A DNA stretch of 64,000 nucleotides from Modicisalibacter radicis (GTDB lineage: Bacteria; Pseudomonadota; Gammaproteobacteria; Pseudomonadales; Halomonadaceae). Below, one piece after another: positions 30,420-38,400 of this stretch; the first letter of the stretch is position 1, and the number at the start of each line of letters is the position of its first letter. The translations under genes and the position numbers were made by a program. The stretch is taken from assembly GCF_900961225.1 (NCBI RefSeq), contig NZ_CAAHFN010000076.1:124001-188000 (forward strand). Reading direction: 5' to 3'. Below the pieces are notes generated by a model, which saw only the letters and a program-made list of their open reading frames with translations, was not told where the DNA came from and did no database searches.

Positions 30420-31589
30420 GTGATAGTGGAGAGCCGCCTTCCGGCCATCCTGCTGGGCTTCGTCCTGGCGGCCAGCACCCACCTGGCTCAGGCTGAACCA
30501 TCACTCGGCAAGAACGCCGTCGAGGCTGCGCTGCAGGTGACCAGCGAGGTCGATAACGATGCGGCGCATAGCGCGTTCGGTGACGACCTTCCCCTCAAGG
30601 AATTCTCCGAGAGCAGCGAAACGCTCTCGCTCGACCCCGTTGTCGCCCCCACCGAGCCACGCTTTGCCGAAAGCGAACCCGAGACCATCACGCCGCCGCC
30701 GACCCATAGCCTGCATGTCATGCTCGACTGGTACATCAACCCCTACCATGCGGCGTTGATCGTCGCCCGGGAGCGCGGTTTGCTCGATCAAGGGGGGCTT
30801 GACGTCACCTTCGGCGCCCCGGCCGATCCGAATGTGCCGCCCAAGCTGGTGGCGGCCGAACGTGCCGACCTGGCCCTGATGTCGCAACCTGCCCTGCACC
30901 GTCTGGTCGATCGAGGGCTCCCCCTGGTCAGGGTCGGCACGTTGATCCCCGTCCCGCTCAGCGGGATCCTGGCCCGCGATGACCGTGACATAAACTCGCT
31001 GGCAGACCTGGAAGGCAGGACCATCGGCTATGCGGTGGAGGACGAAGCCCAGGTGCTGCTCGATGGCCTGCTCGAACAGCAACGCTTCGGCCTCGAGGCG
31101 GTCAAGCTCGAGCGCGTCGACTTTTCGCTCAGCCAGGCCCTGGCCAACGGCGATGTCGACGCCGTCGTCGGTACACTGAGACCCCTGGATCGTCGCCAGA
31201 GCGCCCAGCAGGGCGTGGCCACCCGGGAGTTCTCCATCGACGACAGCGTCATACCGCTGCACGATGCCCTGATCCTGGTCGCCAATCGCGACGGCCTGAG
31301 CGAACATCGCCGCGACATCAGCCATTTCCTCGATGCCCTGGAGCGTGCCACCGCCTGGATGGTCAAGCATCCCCAGGCCGCCTGGGAGCTGATCCGCACG
31401 GCCGAGCCGGCGCTCGACACACCCGAGAACAACGCCGCATGGCCGGGCGTGTTGCGACTCCTGGCGCTGCGCCCCAGCTTGCTGCAGACCCAGCGCTATG
31501 CGCGTTTCGAAGCCTATCTGAAGGCCCGGGGCCTGATCGAGCGAATCACCCCGGTGTCGCGCTTCGCCGTGGAGATCGAGACGCCCTGA
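30420..31589 (+). CDS. Orphan NMT1/THI5-like periplasmic binding protein
   Basis: 389 residues starting at GTG 30420 (AAGGAA upstream). Signal peptide to about HLAQAE, then a 60-residue acidic linker (to THSLH), then an NMT1/THI5-like domain: VMLDWYINPYHAALIVARER, GGLDVTFGAPADPNVPPKLV, ADLALMSQP, SLADLEGRTIGYAV. The VMLDWxxNPxH start is that of ThiY-type pyrimidine-binding proteins. No permease or ATPase gene is near, so it may share another transporter or act as a periplasmic sensor. Binding of a thiamine-pyrimidine precursor is possible but unproven. Confidence 0.8.
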   Translation: MIVESRLPAILLGFVLAASTHLAQAEPSLGKNAVEAALQVTSEVDNDAAHSAFGDDLPLKEFSESSETLSLDPVVAPTEPRFAESEPETITPPPTHSLHVMLDWYINPYHAALIVARERGLLDQGGLDVTFGAPADPNVPPKLVAAERADLALMSQPALHRLVDRGLPLVRVGTLIPVPLSGILARDDRDINSLADLEGRTIGYAVEDEAQVLLDGLLEQQRFGLEAVKLERVDFSLSQALANGDVDAVVGTLRPLDRRQSAQQGVATREFSIDDSVIPLHDALILVANRDGLSEHRRDISHFLDALERATAWMVKHPQAAWELIRTAEPALDTPENNAAWPGVLRLLALRPSLLQTQRYARFEAYLKARGLIERITPVSRFAVEIETP

Positions 31590-31619
31590 CGGGCCCTGGC
31601 ATCGTGACGTGCCGTGAAC

Positions 31620-32405
31620 TCAGCCGCGCTCGGCCAGGAAGCTGTCCACGCTTTCGTGAAAAGCCTCCGGAGCCTCGGCGTGAAGCCAATGTCCGGCGTC
31701 CAGTGTCCTTATCTGCGCTTCGGGCAGCACCTCCTTGACCCGCGGCAGCAATGCGTCGTCGACGTAATCCGAGCGGCTTCCGCGGATCACCAGGGTCGGA
31801 CCGCTATAGCGGCCCTCGCCGGCCGGCTCGGCGACGATGTCGGCGTACGCCGCCTCGATCTCATCGAGCCCGACTCGCCAGTGCATGACGCCATCATCGC
31901 CACGCGCCAGGTTGGTTGCCAGGAACATGCGTATCGCCGGCGTCTCGACATGCCGGGCCATCGCCGCATCGGCCTGCTTGCGCGACTCGGGCGCGTCTCG
32001 CTCGACCTGCCGCATGGCGTCGAAAATGACCTCATGGCCGTGCTCGTAGGCCACCGGGGCGATATCGGCGACGATCAACGAGGCCAGACGCTGGGGATGG
32101 AGGCGCGCCACGCTGATGGCGACCTTGCCGCCCATCGAGTGGCCAAGCAGGTCGCAGCGCTCTATTCCCAGTCGATCGAGCAGCGCGACGATATCCCCGG
32201 CCATCGCCTGGTAGGTCATGGTCTTCGCATGCGGCGAACGGCCGTGATTGCGCAGGTCGACGACCACCACCCGCCGGCTCTCCTGCCACTGTTTGACGTG
32301 CGAGCGCCAGTTGTCGGCACTGCCGAACAGGCCGTGAAGGATCACCAGCGGCACGTCCTGCTCGGGGCCGCTGACCTGATGATGCAAAGCGACGGTCTGC
32401 GTCAT
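31620..32405 (-). CDS. ybfF: Alpha/beta hydrolase, YbfF-type esterase
   Basis: 261 residues. Oxyanion motif LVILHGLFGSADNWRSHVKQ, nucleophile elbow DLLGHSMGGKVAI, then an Asp in the GSRSDYVDD loop and the catalytic His in DAGHWLHAEAP. These fit YbfF, an esterase that hydrolyses small acyl and possibly acyl-CoA substrates. ATG 32405 (MTQTVALHHQ) has GAGGAG upstream and the standard start; 34 in-frame residues further up have none. It follows yhhQ by 44 bases on the same strand. Confidence 0.88.
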   Translation of the reverse strand: MTQTVALHHQVSGPEQDVPLVILHGLFGSADNWRSHVKQWQESRRVVVVDLRNHGRSPHAKTMTYQAMAGDIVALLDRLGIERCDLLGHSMGGKVAISVARLHPQRLASLIVADIAPVAYEHGHEVIFDAMRQVERDAPESRKQADAAMARHVETPAIRMFLATNLARGDDGVMHWRVGLDEIEAAYADIVAEPAGEGRYSGPTLVIRGSRSDYVDDALLPRVKEVLPEAQIRTLDAGHWLHAEAPEAFHESVDSFLAERG

Positions 32406-32449
32406 GCGAAGCCTCTCCTCGTGTCGACGCGAATCTCGAATGTCCGGAA

Positions 32450-33115
32450 CTAGACGCCTTCGCGAGCCGGTTGTGCGCCCCAGGCTAACAGCCGACGCAT
32501 CAGCCACCCCAGCAGCAGCCCGTACATCGGCAGAAACAGCAGTAGCGAGATGCTCAGCTTGACGGCGTAATCGACCCAGGCGATTTCCACCCAGTGACTC
32601 GCCATGAAGGCATCCGGCCCGTCATGAAAGGCGATCGAAAAGAAGGCAAAGGTATCGGCGAGGTTGCCCACCACCGTCGACAGTGCCGGTGCCACCCACC
32701 AGCGGGCGCTGCGCCGCAGGCGATCGAACACCTGGATGTCGAGCAGCTGGCCGATGACATAGGCCATGAAGCTGGCCAGCGCGATGCGCGCAACGAACAG
32801 GTTGAATTCGCTCAGTGCAGCCAGGCTGCGAAATTCGCCCTTCTCGAACAGTACCGAAAGCAGGTAGGAGATGACCAGTGCCGGGAACATCACCCGGGCG
32901 ATGATCAGGCGTGCCGGTGCCTTGCCGAACAGGCGTACGGTGAGGTCCGTCGCCAGAAAGATGAACGGGAAGCTGAACGCGCCCCAGGTGGTATGCAACC
33001 CGGCAATCGTGAAAGGCAACTGTACCAGGTAGTTGCTGGCGGTGATGACGAGTATGTGCAACGCCACCATGGCCAACAGGCAGCGTCGATATTGGGAGTC
33101 GCTCAGGACAAGCAT
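32450..33115 (-). CDS. yhhQ: Queuosine precursor (preQ0/preQ1) transporter YhhQ
   Basis: 221-residue inner-membrane protein with six or seven helices. QLPFTIAGLHTTWGAFSFPF, FLATDLTVRLFGKAPAR and VAPALSTVVGNLADTFAFFSI are the YhhQ/COG1738 hallmarks. YhhQ imports 7-cyano- or 7-aminomethyl-7-deazaguanine for tRNA queuosine. The gene has its own promoter -10 (TATAAT) about 75 bases upstream and a short leader with a hairpin and A-rich tail that may be a preQ1 switch. Confidence 0.93.
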   Translation of the reverse strand: MLVLSDSQYRRCLLAMVALHILVITASNYLVQLPFTIAGLHTTWGAFSFPFIFLATDLTVRLFGKAPARLIIARVMFPALVISYLLSVLFEKGEFRSLAALSEFNLFVARIALASFMAYVIGQLLDIQVFDRLRRSARWWVAPALSTVVGNLADTFAFFSIAFHDGPDAFMASHWVEIAWVDYAVKLSISLLLFLPMYGLLLGWLMRRLLAWGAQPAREGV

Positions 33116-33122
33116 GTCGGGT

Positions 33123-33163
33123 CCTTTTTAGTGACGAGTAACCGAGGGGTGAGGGAACCCTCG
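33123..33163 (-). promoter_or_regulatory. Possible preQ1-like riboswitch in the yhhQ leader
   Basis: On the minus strand CGAGG (33163-33159) and CCTCG (33147-33143) form a stem with loop GTTCCCTCACC, then about a dozen bases later the A-rich ACTAAAAAGGA that holds the ribosome site. preQ1-I switches have such a small hairpin with a GGUUC-like loop start, a C-rich loop end and an A-rich tail containing the ribosome site. The gap before the tail is longer than in the known class, so the match is partial. Confidence 0.35.
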
Positions 33164-33190
33164 CAGGGCGCGCGGTTGGCGCGGGGCCGG

Positions 33191-33219
33191 ATTATAGCCG
33201 ATAACGGCCCTCCGGTCGC
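33191..33219 (-). promoter_or_regulatory. yhhQ promoter
   Basis: A perfect TATAAT (33196-33191 on the minus strand) is preceded at 17 bases by GCGACC, a poor -35. Transcription would start near 33184, giving a leader of about 68 bases before ATG 33115. Confidence 0.55.
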
Positions 33220-33227
33220 GGGTCCGG

Positions 33228-34004
33228 CTACCCGGCCCTGACGCCCTGCAGATGCGCTTCGATCAACGCACGCGAAATCGAATAGGGAGGCGGCAGCTGC
33301 GGCAGGCGGCGCGGGGTGAACCATGCCGCGTCGGCGATCTCGACGCCATCGATGCGAATGCGCCGGCTGGCGGCTTCGGCGAAGAAGCCCAGCATCAGGG
33401 AGTGCGGAAAGGGCCAGGATTGACTGCGAAAATAGGCGATGCGCCCGATGCTCAGCCCGACCTCTTCGTGGACCTCACGACGTACGGCGTCCTCGGCGGC
33501 CTCGCCGGGTTCGATGAAGCCCGCGAGGGTCGAATAGCGCCCGGGAGGGAAGCGTGGGCTGCGAGCCAGCAGCAGGTCCTCGCCGTGCGTCACCAGAGTG
33601 ATGATGCACGGCGAGATGCGCGGATAGTCGCGATGACCACAGGTATCGCAATGCATGGCGAATTCGCCGGCGATCCGCCGCATCGGGCTGGCGCAGCGGC
33701 CACAGAAGCGATGATCGCGTTGCCAGGTCACCACCTGCAGCGCGGTCGACAGCAGCATGAAGTGCGACTCGCCCAACTCGCCGAGCCACTGCCGCGCCGA
33801 CGGCCAGTCACGATGGCCCTGCTCGGCGAGCACGGCCACCGGCTGGTCGTGCCAGAAGCCCAGCGGCTGGGCCCCTTCGGGCCAGCTTTCCACGTGTTCG
33901 AGAAAGCCGCCGTCCCGCGCCGGGGCGATGCAGCCCCGTGCGTCCATGCGGATGCACAGTCCACCGCTGAGGCGTTCGGCACCAGGCAGGTCGCGGTGAA
34001 ACAT
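33228..34004 (-). CDS. nudC: NADH pyrophosphatase / NAD-cap hydrolase NudC
   Basis: 258-residue Nudix enzyme that cleaves NAD(H) and removes NAD caps from RNA. A zinc finger (FCGRCASPM and HCDTCGHRDYPR) precedes the Nudix box GFIEPGEAAEDAVRREVHEE and the family SQSWPFPHSLMLGF motif. ATG 34004 shares its A with the dnaQ TGA, so translation is coupled; the in-frame extension upstream lies in dnaQ. Last gene of the methyltransferase-rnhA-dnaQ-nudC unit. Confidence 0.94.
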   Translation of the reverse strand: MFHRDLPGAERLSGGLCIRMDARGCIAPARDGGFLEHVESWPEGAQPLGFWHDQPVAVLAEQGHRDWPSARQWLGELGESHFMLLSTALQVVTWQRDHRFCGRCASPMRRIAGEFAMHCDTCGHRDYPRISPCIITLVTHGEDLLLARSPRFPPGRYSTLAGFIEPGEAAEDAVRREVHEEVGLSIGRIAYFRSQSWPFPHSLMLGFFAEAASRRIRIDGVEIADAAWFTPRRLPQLPPPYSISRALIEAHLQGVRAG

Positions 34005-34765
34005 CAATGGCCCGCCGGTCGCGGGTTCCAGTCCGCCATCGAATCCCAGCGACACTCGCCAGCCGAATCGCGGATGTCCGCCAGCTTGGCCTGATGCGCG
34101 GCCCACTCCGCATCGCTGGGCAGCGGTACCGCGAGCCGCGGGCGCTCCGCCGGCAAGCGGCGAATTCGGCTTGCCGCCCTGCCGCTGCCATCGGCCGATT
34201 CGCCGCTGTCGGCGTCGAGGGTCAAGGCGGTCTGGCCACCGGTCATCGCCAGATAGACGTCGGCGAGTATCTCGGCATCGAGCAAGGCGCCGTGCAATAC
34301 CCGGTGACCGTTGGCGATCTCGTAGCGCTTGCACAGCGCATCGAGGCTGTTGCGCTGCCCGGGGTGGCGGTCGCGGGCCATCTTCAGCGTATCGAGGATA
34401 CCGCAATGCTCGGCGACCGGTCCCAGTACCGGCTCGCCACGCAGGGTCCGCAACAGCTGGAATTCGTGATCGATGAAGCCCACATCGAAGGCCGCGTTAT
34501 GGATGACCAGTTCCGCGCCGAGGATGAACTCCCAGAAGGCATCGGCGATCTCGGCGAAACGCGGCTCACCGGCCACCCGTTCGTCGGTGATGCCATGGAT
34601 CTCGACGGCTTCCGCCTCGATGCTGCGCTCGGGATTGATGTACTGATGATACGTCCGACCGGTCAGGCGTCGATTGACCACTTCGACGGCCCCGATTTCT
34701 ATCAGGCGATGCCCCTCCTTGGGGTCTATACCGGTCGTTTCGGTGTCTAGAACGATCTGGCGCAT
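34004..34765 (-). CDS. dnaQ: DNA polymerase III epsilon subunit DnaQ
   Basis: 253-residue 3'-5' proofreading exonuclease. Exo I is IVLDTETTGID (DxE), Exo II VIHNAAFDVGFIDHEF, and Exo III has HGALLDAEILADVYL (HxxxxxD). The C-terminal tail that binds the alpha subunit is present though not well conserved. ATG 34765 starts the family sequence MRQIVLDTETTG. It follows rnhA by 40 bases, the same neighbour as in E. coli, where the two genes are divergent rather than collinear. Confidence 0.95.
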   Translation of the reverse strand: MRQIVLDTETTGIDPKEGHRLIEIGAVEVVNRRLTGRTYHQYINPERSIEAEAVEIHGITDERVAGEPRFAEIADAFWEFILGAELVIHNAAFDVGFIDHEFQLLRTLRGEPVLGPVAEHCGILDTLKMARDRHPGQRNSLDALCKRYEIANGHRVLHGALLDAEILADVYLAMTGGQTALTLDADSGESADGSGRAASRIRRLPAERPRLAVPLPSDAEWAAHQAKLADIRDSAGECRWDSMADWNPRPAGH

Positions 34766-34805
34766 GACAATCTCGATAATCGTGTATGAGGGAACGGTGC
34801 GCCGC

Positions 34806-35264
34806 TCAACTGGCCGTCGCTGCCGCGTCGATGGCCGCATTGGCCAGGGCATCGGCGCGTTCGTTACCCGGGTGGCCACTGTGCCCCTTGACCCAGTGCC
34901 ATTTCATCTGATGGCGCTGCGCCTCGATCAGCAGATCCTGCCACAGCTCGGCATTCTTGACCGGCTGGCGGGCGGCTGTCTTCCAGCCGCGCTTCTGCCA
35001 GCCGTGTATCCACTCGGTAATGCCCTTGCGCAGGTATTGCGAGTCGGTGTGCAAGTCGACGTGGCAAGGCCGCTTGAGTTCACGCAACGCCATGATCGCG
35101 GCCGTCAATTCCATCCGGTTGTTGGTGGTCTGGCGCTCGAAGCCGTTGAGCGTCTTTTCGTGTTCGCCGGAGCTGAGCAGCGCGCCCCAGCCGCCCGGGC
35201 CGGGATTGCCGCGACAAGCGCCGTCGGTATAAATGGTCACCCGGGGTAGGTCGTGTTCAATCAA
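34806..35264 (-). CDS. rnhA: Ribonuclease HI
   Basis: 152-residue type 1 RNase H that cuts the RNA of RNA/DNA hybrids. The four acidic catalytic residues are visible in [44 protein letters not shown] and [11 protein letters not shown]. The handle region [18 protein letters not shown] is of the E. coli type. Its start overlaps the methyltransferase gene by eight bases. Confidence 0.96.
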   Translation of the reverse strand: MIEHDLPRVTIYTDGACRGNPGPGGWGALLSSGEHEKTLNGFERQTTNNRMELTAAIMALRELKRPCHVDLHTDSQYLRKGITEWIHGWQKRGWKTAARQPVKNAELWQDLLIEAQRHQMKWHWVKGHSGHPGNERADALANAAIDAAATAS

Positions 35265-36066
35265 CCTCGGTCATCCTTTCGCGTTCATGGTCGGTGCTTG
35301 CGACCCGCGGAGCGTGCCCCAACAGCGAGCGCCCCACCGCCGGCGTTGGCAAGCGCGGCCGAACGACCTGCGCCCACTGGCTGCGTCGCCGTGCTCGGAT
35401 CATGTAGGTATCGCCCAGGGGCAGGTTGTGGCGGCGTCCGAAAATCTCCAGAGCGGCGTTGCGGGGATAACCACCGGGCAGGCGAAACCCGCAGTAGTCT
35501 ACCCGTTCGATCTCGAAGTCGACAAACGCCAGCCAGTCCTTGAGCCGCCCCGGGGTCCGCCACTGGCCACGCCACGGCAGGACATGGCGCCGCCCCCCCA
35601 GGGGGCGGCGGCACCCCTCGAAACTCCAGGGCGACCAGCCGAACAGAACCAGACGACCCTCGTCGGCGACGAGCCGTGTCGCCTCCTGAAGGAGCCGATG
35701 CGGCTCGGGTATGACTTCGAGCAGGTGATGGATGACTACCAGGGTCATGCTTTCGTCGTCGAGCGGTAGGCTGTCCGGCGCGCTGATCACGGTCGCCGGA
35801 TCGCTGGCGAGCTCGCGGGTCGGCGACCAGATCAGGGAGTGGCGGATGGGGCACATGTCGCTGAGCCGAGGAGCCATCCCCAGCTGCAAGCTATGGGCGC
35901 CGAAGAGCTTTTCGCATATCGGCCCCAGACACGCCCGTTCGGCCTGCCAGTGTGCCAGGCCGGCTTGCGTCGACCAGTAGCGTTGTCCTTCGCGTACCAG
36001 TCGTGCCAATTCGAGCGTTGACGGCGAATTTGACACAGCGCCTCGATCCCCCCAAGGTTGGCCCAT
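35257..36066 (-). CDS. SAM-dependent methyltransferase, YafS-like
   Basis: 269 residues if ATG 36066 is used; a GTG at 36036 with GAGG upstream gives 259 and may be the true start. Class I methyltransferase: [40 protein letters not shown] and [16 protein letters not shown] follow the typical post-motif pattern. The glycine-rich SAM motif is weak, as in YafS of E. coli, which occupies the same spot between gloB and rnhA. Substrate unknown. Divergent from gloB. Confidence 0.82.
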   Translation of the reverse strand: MGQPWGDRGAVSNSPSTLELARLVREGQRYWSTQAGLAHWQAERACLGPICEKLFGAHSLQLGMAPRLSDMCPIRHSLIWSPTRELASDPATVISAPDSLPLDDESMTLVVIHHLLEVIPEPHRLLQEATRLVADEGRLVLFGWSPWSFEGCRRPLGGRRHVLPWRGQWRTPGRLKDWLAFVDFEIERVDYCGFRLPGGYPRNAALEIFGRRHNLPLGDTYMIRARRRSQWAQVVRPRLPTPAVGRSLLGHAPRVASTDHERERMTEVD

Positions 36067-36158
36067 TTCACGCAGCCAGGGTTGCGCCGCGTACCCGCCG
36101 ATGGCGATCGGTCGCGATTGCCCTCGCTGCCGACAACCGCGCCGAGGATAAACTCTTC

Positions 36159-36926
36159 ATGATGAGCGTGACACCCATTCCGGCTTTCAGCGACAACTAT
36201 ATCTGGCTGTTACGCCAGGATACCAGCAACGAGGTCACGGTAGTCGATCCAGGCGACGCCGCGCCGGTGATCGAGTACCTGGAGCGTGAGGGACTCAGTC
36301 TCACGACCATCCTGGTAACCCATCATCATCACGATCATACCGGCGGCCTCGCGGAACTCGCCAAACGTTACGCACCCCGCATCCTCGGCCCCGCCAACCC
36401 GGATATCAAGGCCCTCGACGAACGGCTGGGCGACGGCGATGAATGCCGCGTCATGGGGCGTCGCTTCGAGGTCATGGCCGTTCCCGGCCATACGCTCGAT
36501 CATATCGCATTCTTCGCCGCCGGCACCCCGCCCCTGCTATTCTGTGGCGACACGCTGTTCTCGGGCGGCTGCGGGCGCCTCTTCGAAGGCACGCCGGAGC
36601 AGATGCACGGAGCCTTGACCCGCTTGAGCGCCCTTCCCGATGACACCCTGGTTTTCCCCGGACACGAATATACGCTGGCCAATCTGCGTTTCGCCCAGGC
36701 CGCCGAGCCGGACAACCCGCCCCGGGACCGCTATCTCAGCGAATGCCAGCAGGCGCGCGATCTCGCGCGGCCGACCCTGCCCAGCAATATCGGGCGCGAA
36801 CGCCAGATCAACCCATTCCTGAGGGCCTCCGTCGAGGCCGTGCGTGCACAAGCCGCCACCCAGGGCGCGGCCAATACGCCTCTGGATACGTTCGCTACGC
36901 TGCGCGCCTGGAAAGACAGCTTTTGA
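36159..36926 (+). CDS. gloB: Hydroxyacylglutathione hydrolase (glyoxalase II)
   Basis: 255-residue metallo-beta-lactamase-fold enzyme that splits S-lactoylglutathione in methylglyoxal detoxification. The dinuclear site is THHHHDHTGGLAEL near residue 55, PGHTLDHIAFF with His and CGDTLFSGGCGRLFEG with Asp, then PGHEYTLANLRFA and the substrate-binding C-terminal domain. ATG 36159 or the next ATG 36162 is the start; GAGGAT is upstream. Divergent from the YafS-like gene, as in enteric bacteria. Confidence 0.95.
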   Translation: MMSVTPIPAFSDNYIWLLRQDTSNEVTVVDPGDAAPVIEYLEREGLSLTTILVTHHHHDHTGGLAELAKRYAPRILGPANPDIKALDERLGDGDECRVMGRRFEVMAVPGHTLDHIAFFAAGTPPLLFCGDTLFSGGCGRLFEGTPEQMHGALTRLSALPDDTLVFPGHEYTLANLRFAQAAEPDNPPRDRYLSECQQARDLARPTLPSNIGRERQINPFLRASVEAVRAQAATQGAANTPLDTFATLRAWKDSF

Positions 36927-36972
36927 ACCCCATGGACGCCCCTCTTCTTCGCGCCCACGAGGAAACCCCGAC

Positions 36973-38262
36973 ATGACTCACCGATCGTCCCGCCGCCGGG
37001 CCCAGAGCCTGGCGGGCGGCCTGTTATTGACCCTGAGCGTTGCCGCCGTGCAGGCTCAACCCCAGACGACCCCGACCTTCTGGAATGAATTGACGCTTGA
37101 ATCCGCCGTGCAGGAGGATGCCTGGCAGCGTCTTCGCGGCGATTTCAGGTGGCAGATCGACGCCGACGAGCCCCGCGTTCAGCGGTGGCTGACCTATTAT
37201 CGCAAGCACCCCAATAGCGTGGCGGCGATCGCCCAGCAGGCCAGCCCATGGCTCTACTGGGTCATGGAGGAGCTCGAACGCCGCGACATGCCCGGCGAGA
37301 TCGCCCTGCTGCCCTTCATCGAAAGCGCCTACGACCCCTCCGCGCAGCATGCCGGTGGCGCCACCGGCCTATGGCAGTTGATGCCCGGCACCGGCGACGC
37401 CCTGGGCCTGCGGCGTGACTGGTGGTATGACGGTCGGCTTGACGTGATCAGCTCGACGCGCGCGGCGCTCGAGTACCTCCAGCAACAGGCCGACCAGTGG
37501 TATGACGGGGACTTCGAACTGGCCCTGGCGGCCTACAATGCCGGCGCCGGAACCGTCAACCGCGCGATGCGAGACGCCCTCGCGCAGGGCAAGTCGGGAA
37601 GTTACTGGGATCTGCGATTGCCGCGTCAGACCATGAACTACGTGCCCAAGCTGCTGGCGCTGTCGCGGATCATCGCCAAGCCGGACTATTACGGTATCAA
37701 CCTGCCCGCCATCGCCGATCGACCGGCCTTCGCGCGCGTCGAAGTCGCCGGCCAGATCGGCCTCGAGCAGGCCGCCAGGCTGGCCGGGGTGAGCGAAGCG
37801 AAGCTCGAAGCGCTCAACCCGGGGTTGCTCCAGAACGTGACGCTGCCACGTCGCGCTCCGGAATTGCTGGTCCCGGCCAAGGCGCGCAACAAGCTGCTGG
37901 CCGCACTCGCCAGCCACCCCCCGCAGGCCATGGCCGACTGGCAACGTTACCAGGTGAAACGCGGCGACACCCTCTCGGCGATCGCCGCCCGCCACTCGGT
38001 GCCAGTCAGCGTGCTACGCCAGGAGAACAGCCTGAGCGGCGATACCATTCGTATCGGTCAGTCACTGCGGGTCCCGCAAGAGCGCGGTGCGCCCGGGACC
38101 GGCACAGGCACGCTGGTGGTTCGGGTCAAGCCCGGGGACAGCCTCAGCGGCATCGCCCGGCGTCATGACGTCGCCGCCTCGGATATTGCGCGCTGGAATT
38201 CGCTCGATAGCAGCCAGTATTTACAACCCGGTCAGCGCCTGACACTGTATCTGGCAAACTAG
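36973..38262 (+). CDS. mltD: Lytic murein transglycosylase D
   Basis: 429 residues. The SLT domain has the catalytic Glu at position 117 in LLPFIESAYDPSAQHAGGAT, then GLWQLMPGTGDALGL and LALAAYNAGAGTVNRAM. Two LysM repeats follow (about 325-370, RGDTLSAIAARHSVP; and 382-429, PGDSLSGIARRHDVA). It cleaves peptidoglycan glycan strands with anhydro-muramic ends. The signal peptide ends AVQAQPQ with no lipobox Cys, so unlike E. coli MltD it is probably a soluble or LysM-bound periplasmic protein. It follows gloB by 46 bases. Confidence 0.92.
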   Translation: MTHRSSRRRAQSLAGGLLLTLSVAAVQAQPQTTPTFWNELTLESAVQEDAWQRLRGDFRWQIDADEPRVQRWLTYYRKHPNSVAAIAQQASPWLYWVMEELERRDMPGEIALLPFIESAYDPSAQHAGGATGLWQLMPGTGDALGLRRDWWYDGRLDVISSTRAALEYLQQQADQWYDGDFELALAAYNAGAGTVNRAMRDALAQGKSGSYWDLRLPRQTMNYVPKLLALSRIIAKPDYYGINLPAIADRPAFARVEVAGQIGLEQAARLAGVSEAKLEALNPGLLQNVTLPRRAPELLVPAKARNKLLAALASHPPQAMADWQRYQVKRGDTLSAIAARHSVPVSVLRQENSLSGDTIRIGQSLRVPQERGAPGTGTGTLVVRVKPGDSLSGIARRHDVAASDIARWNSLDSSQYLQPGQRLTLYLAN

Positions 38263-38400
38263 CGTTCGGCTGCGGCGGGCGGCATACGCCTCTTCGTTTC
38301 GCCCCGCCCGGCCGCTCACCGGTTGCACGTTCCAACCATGAGCTCGCCGGTTCATCCCAGGCAAGGCGCGACATGTCGCGCGATCAGAAGGATCTCGCCG

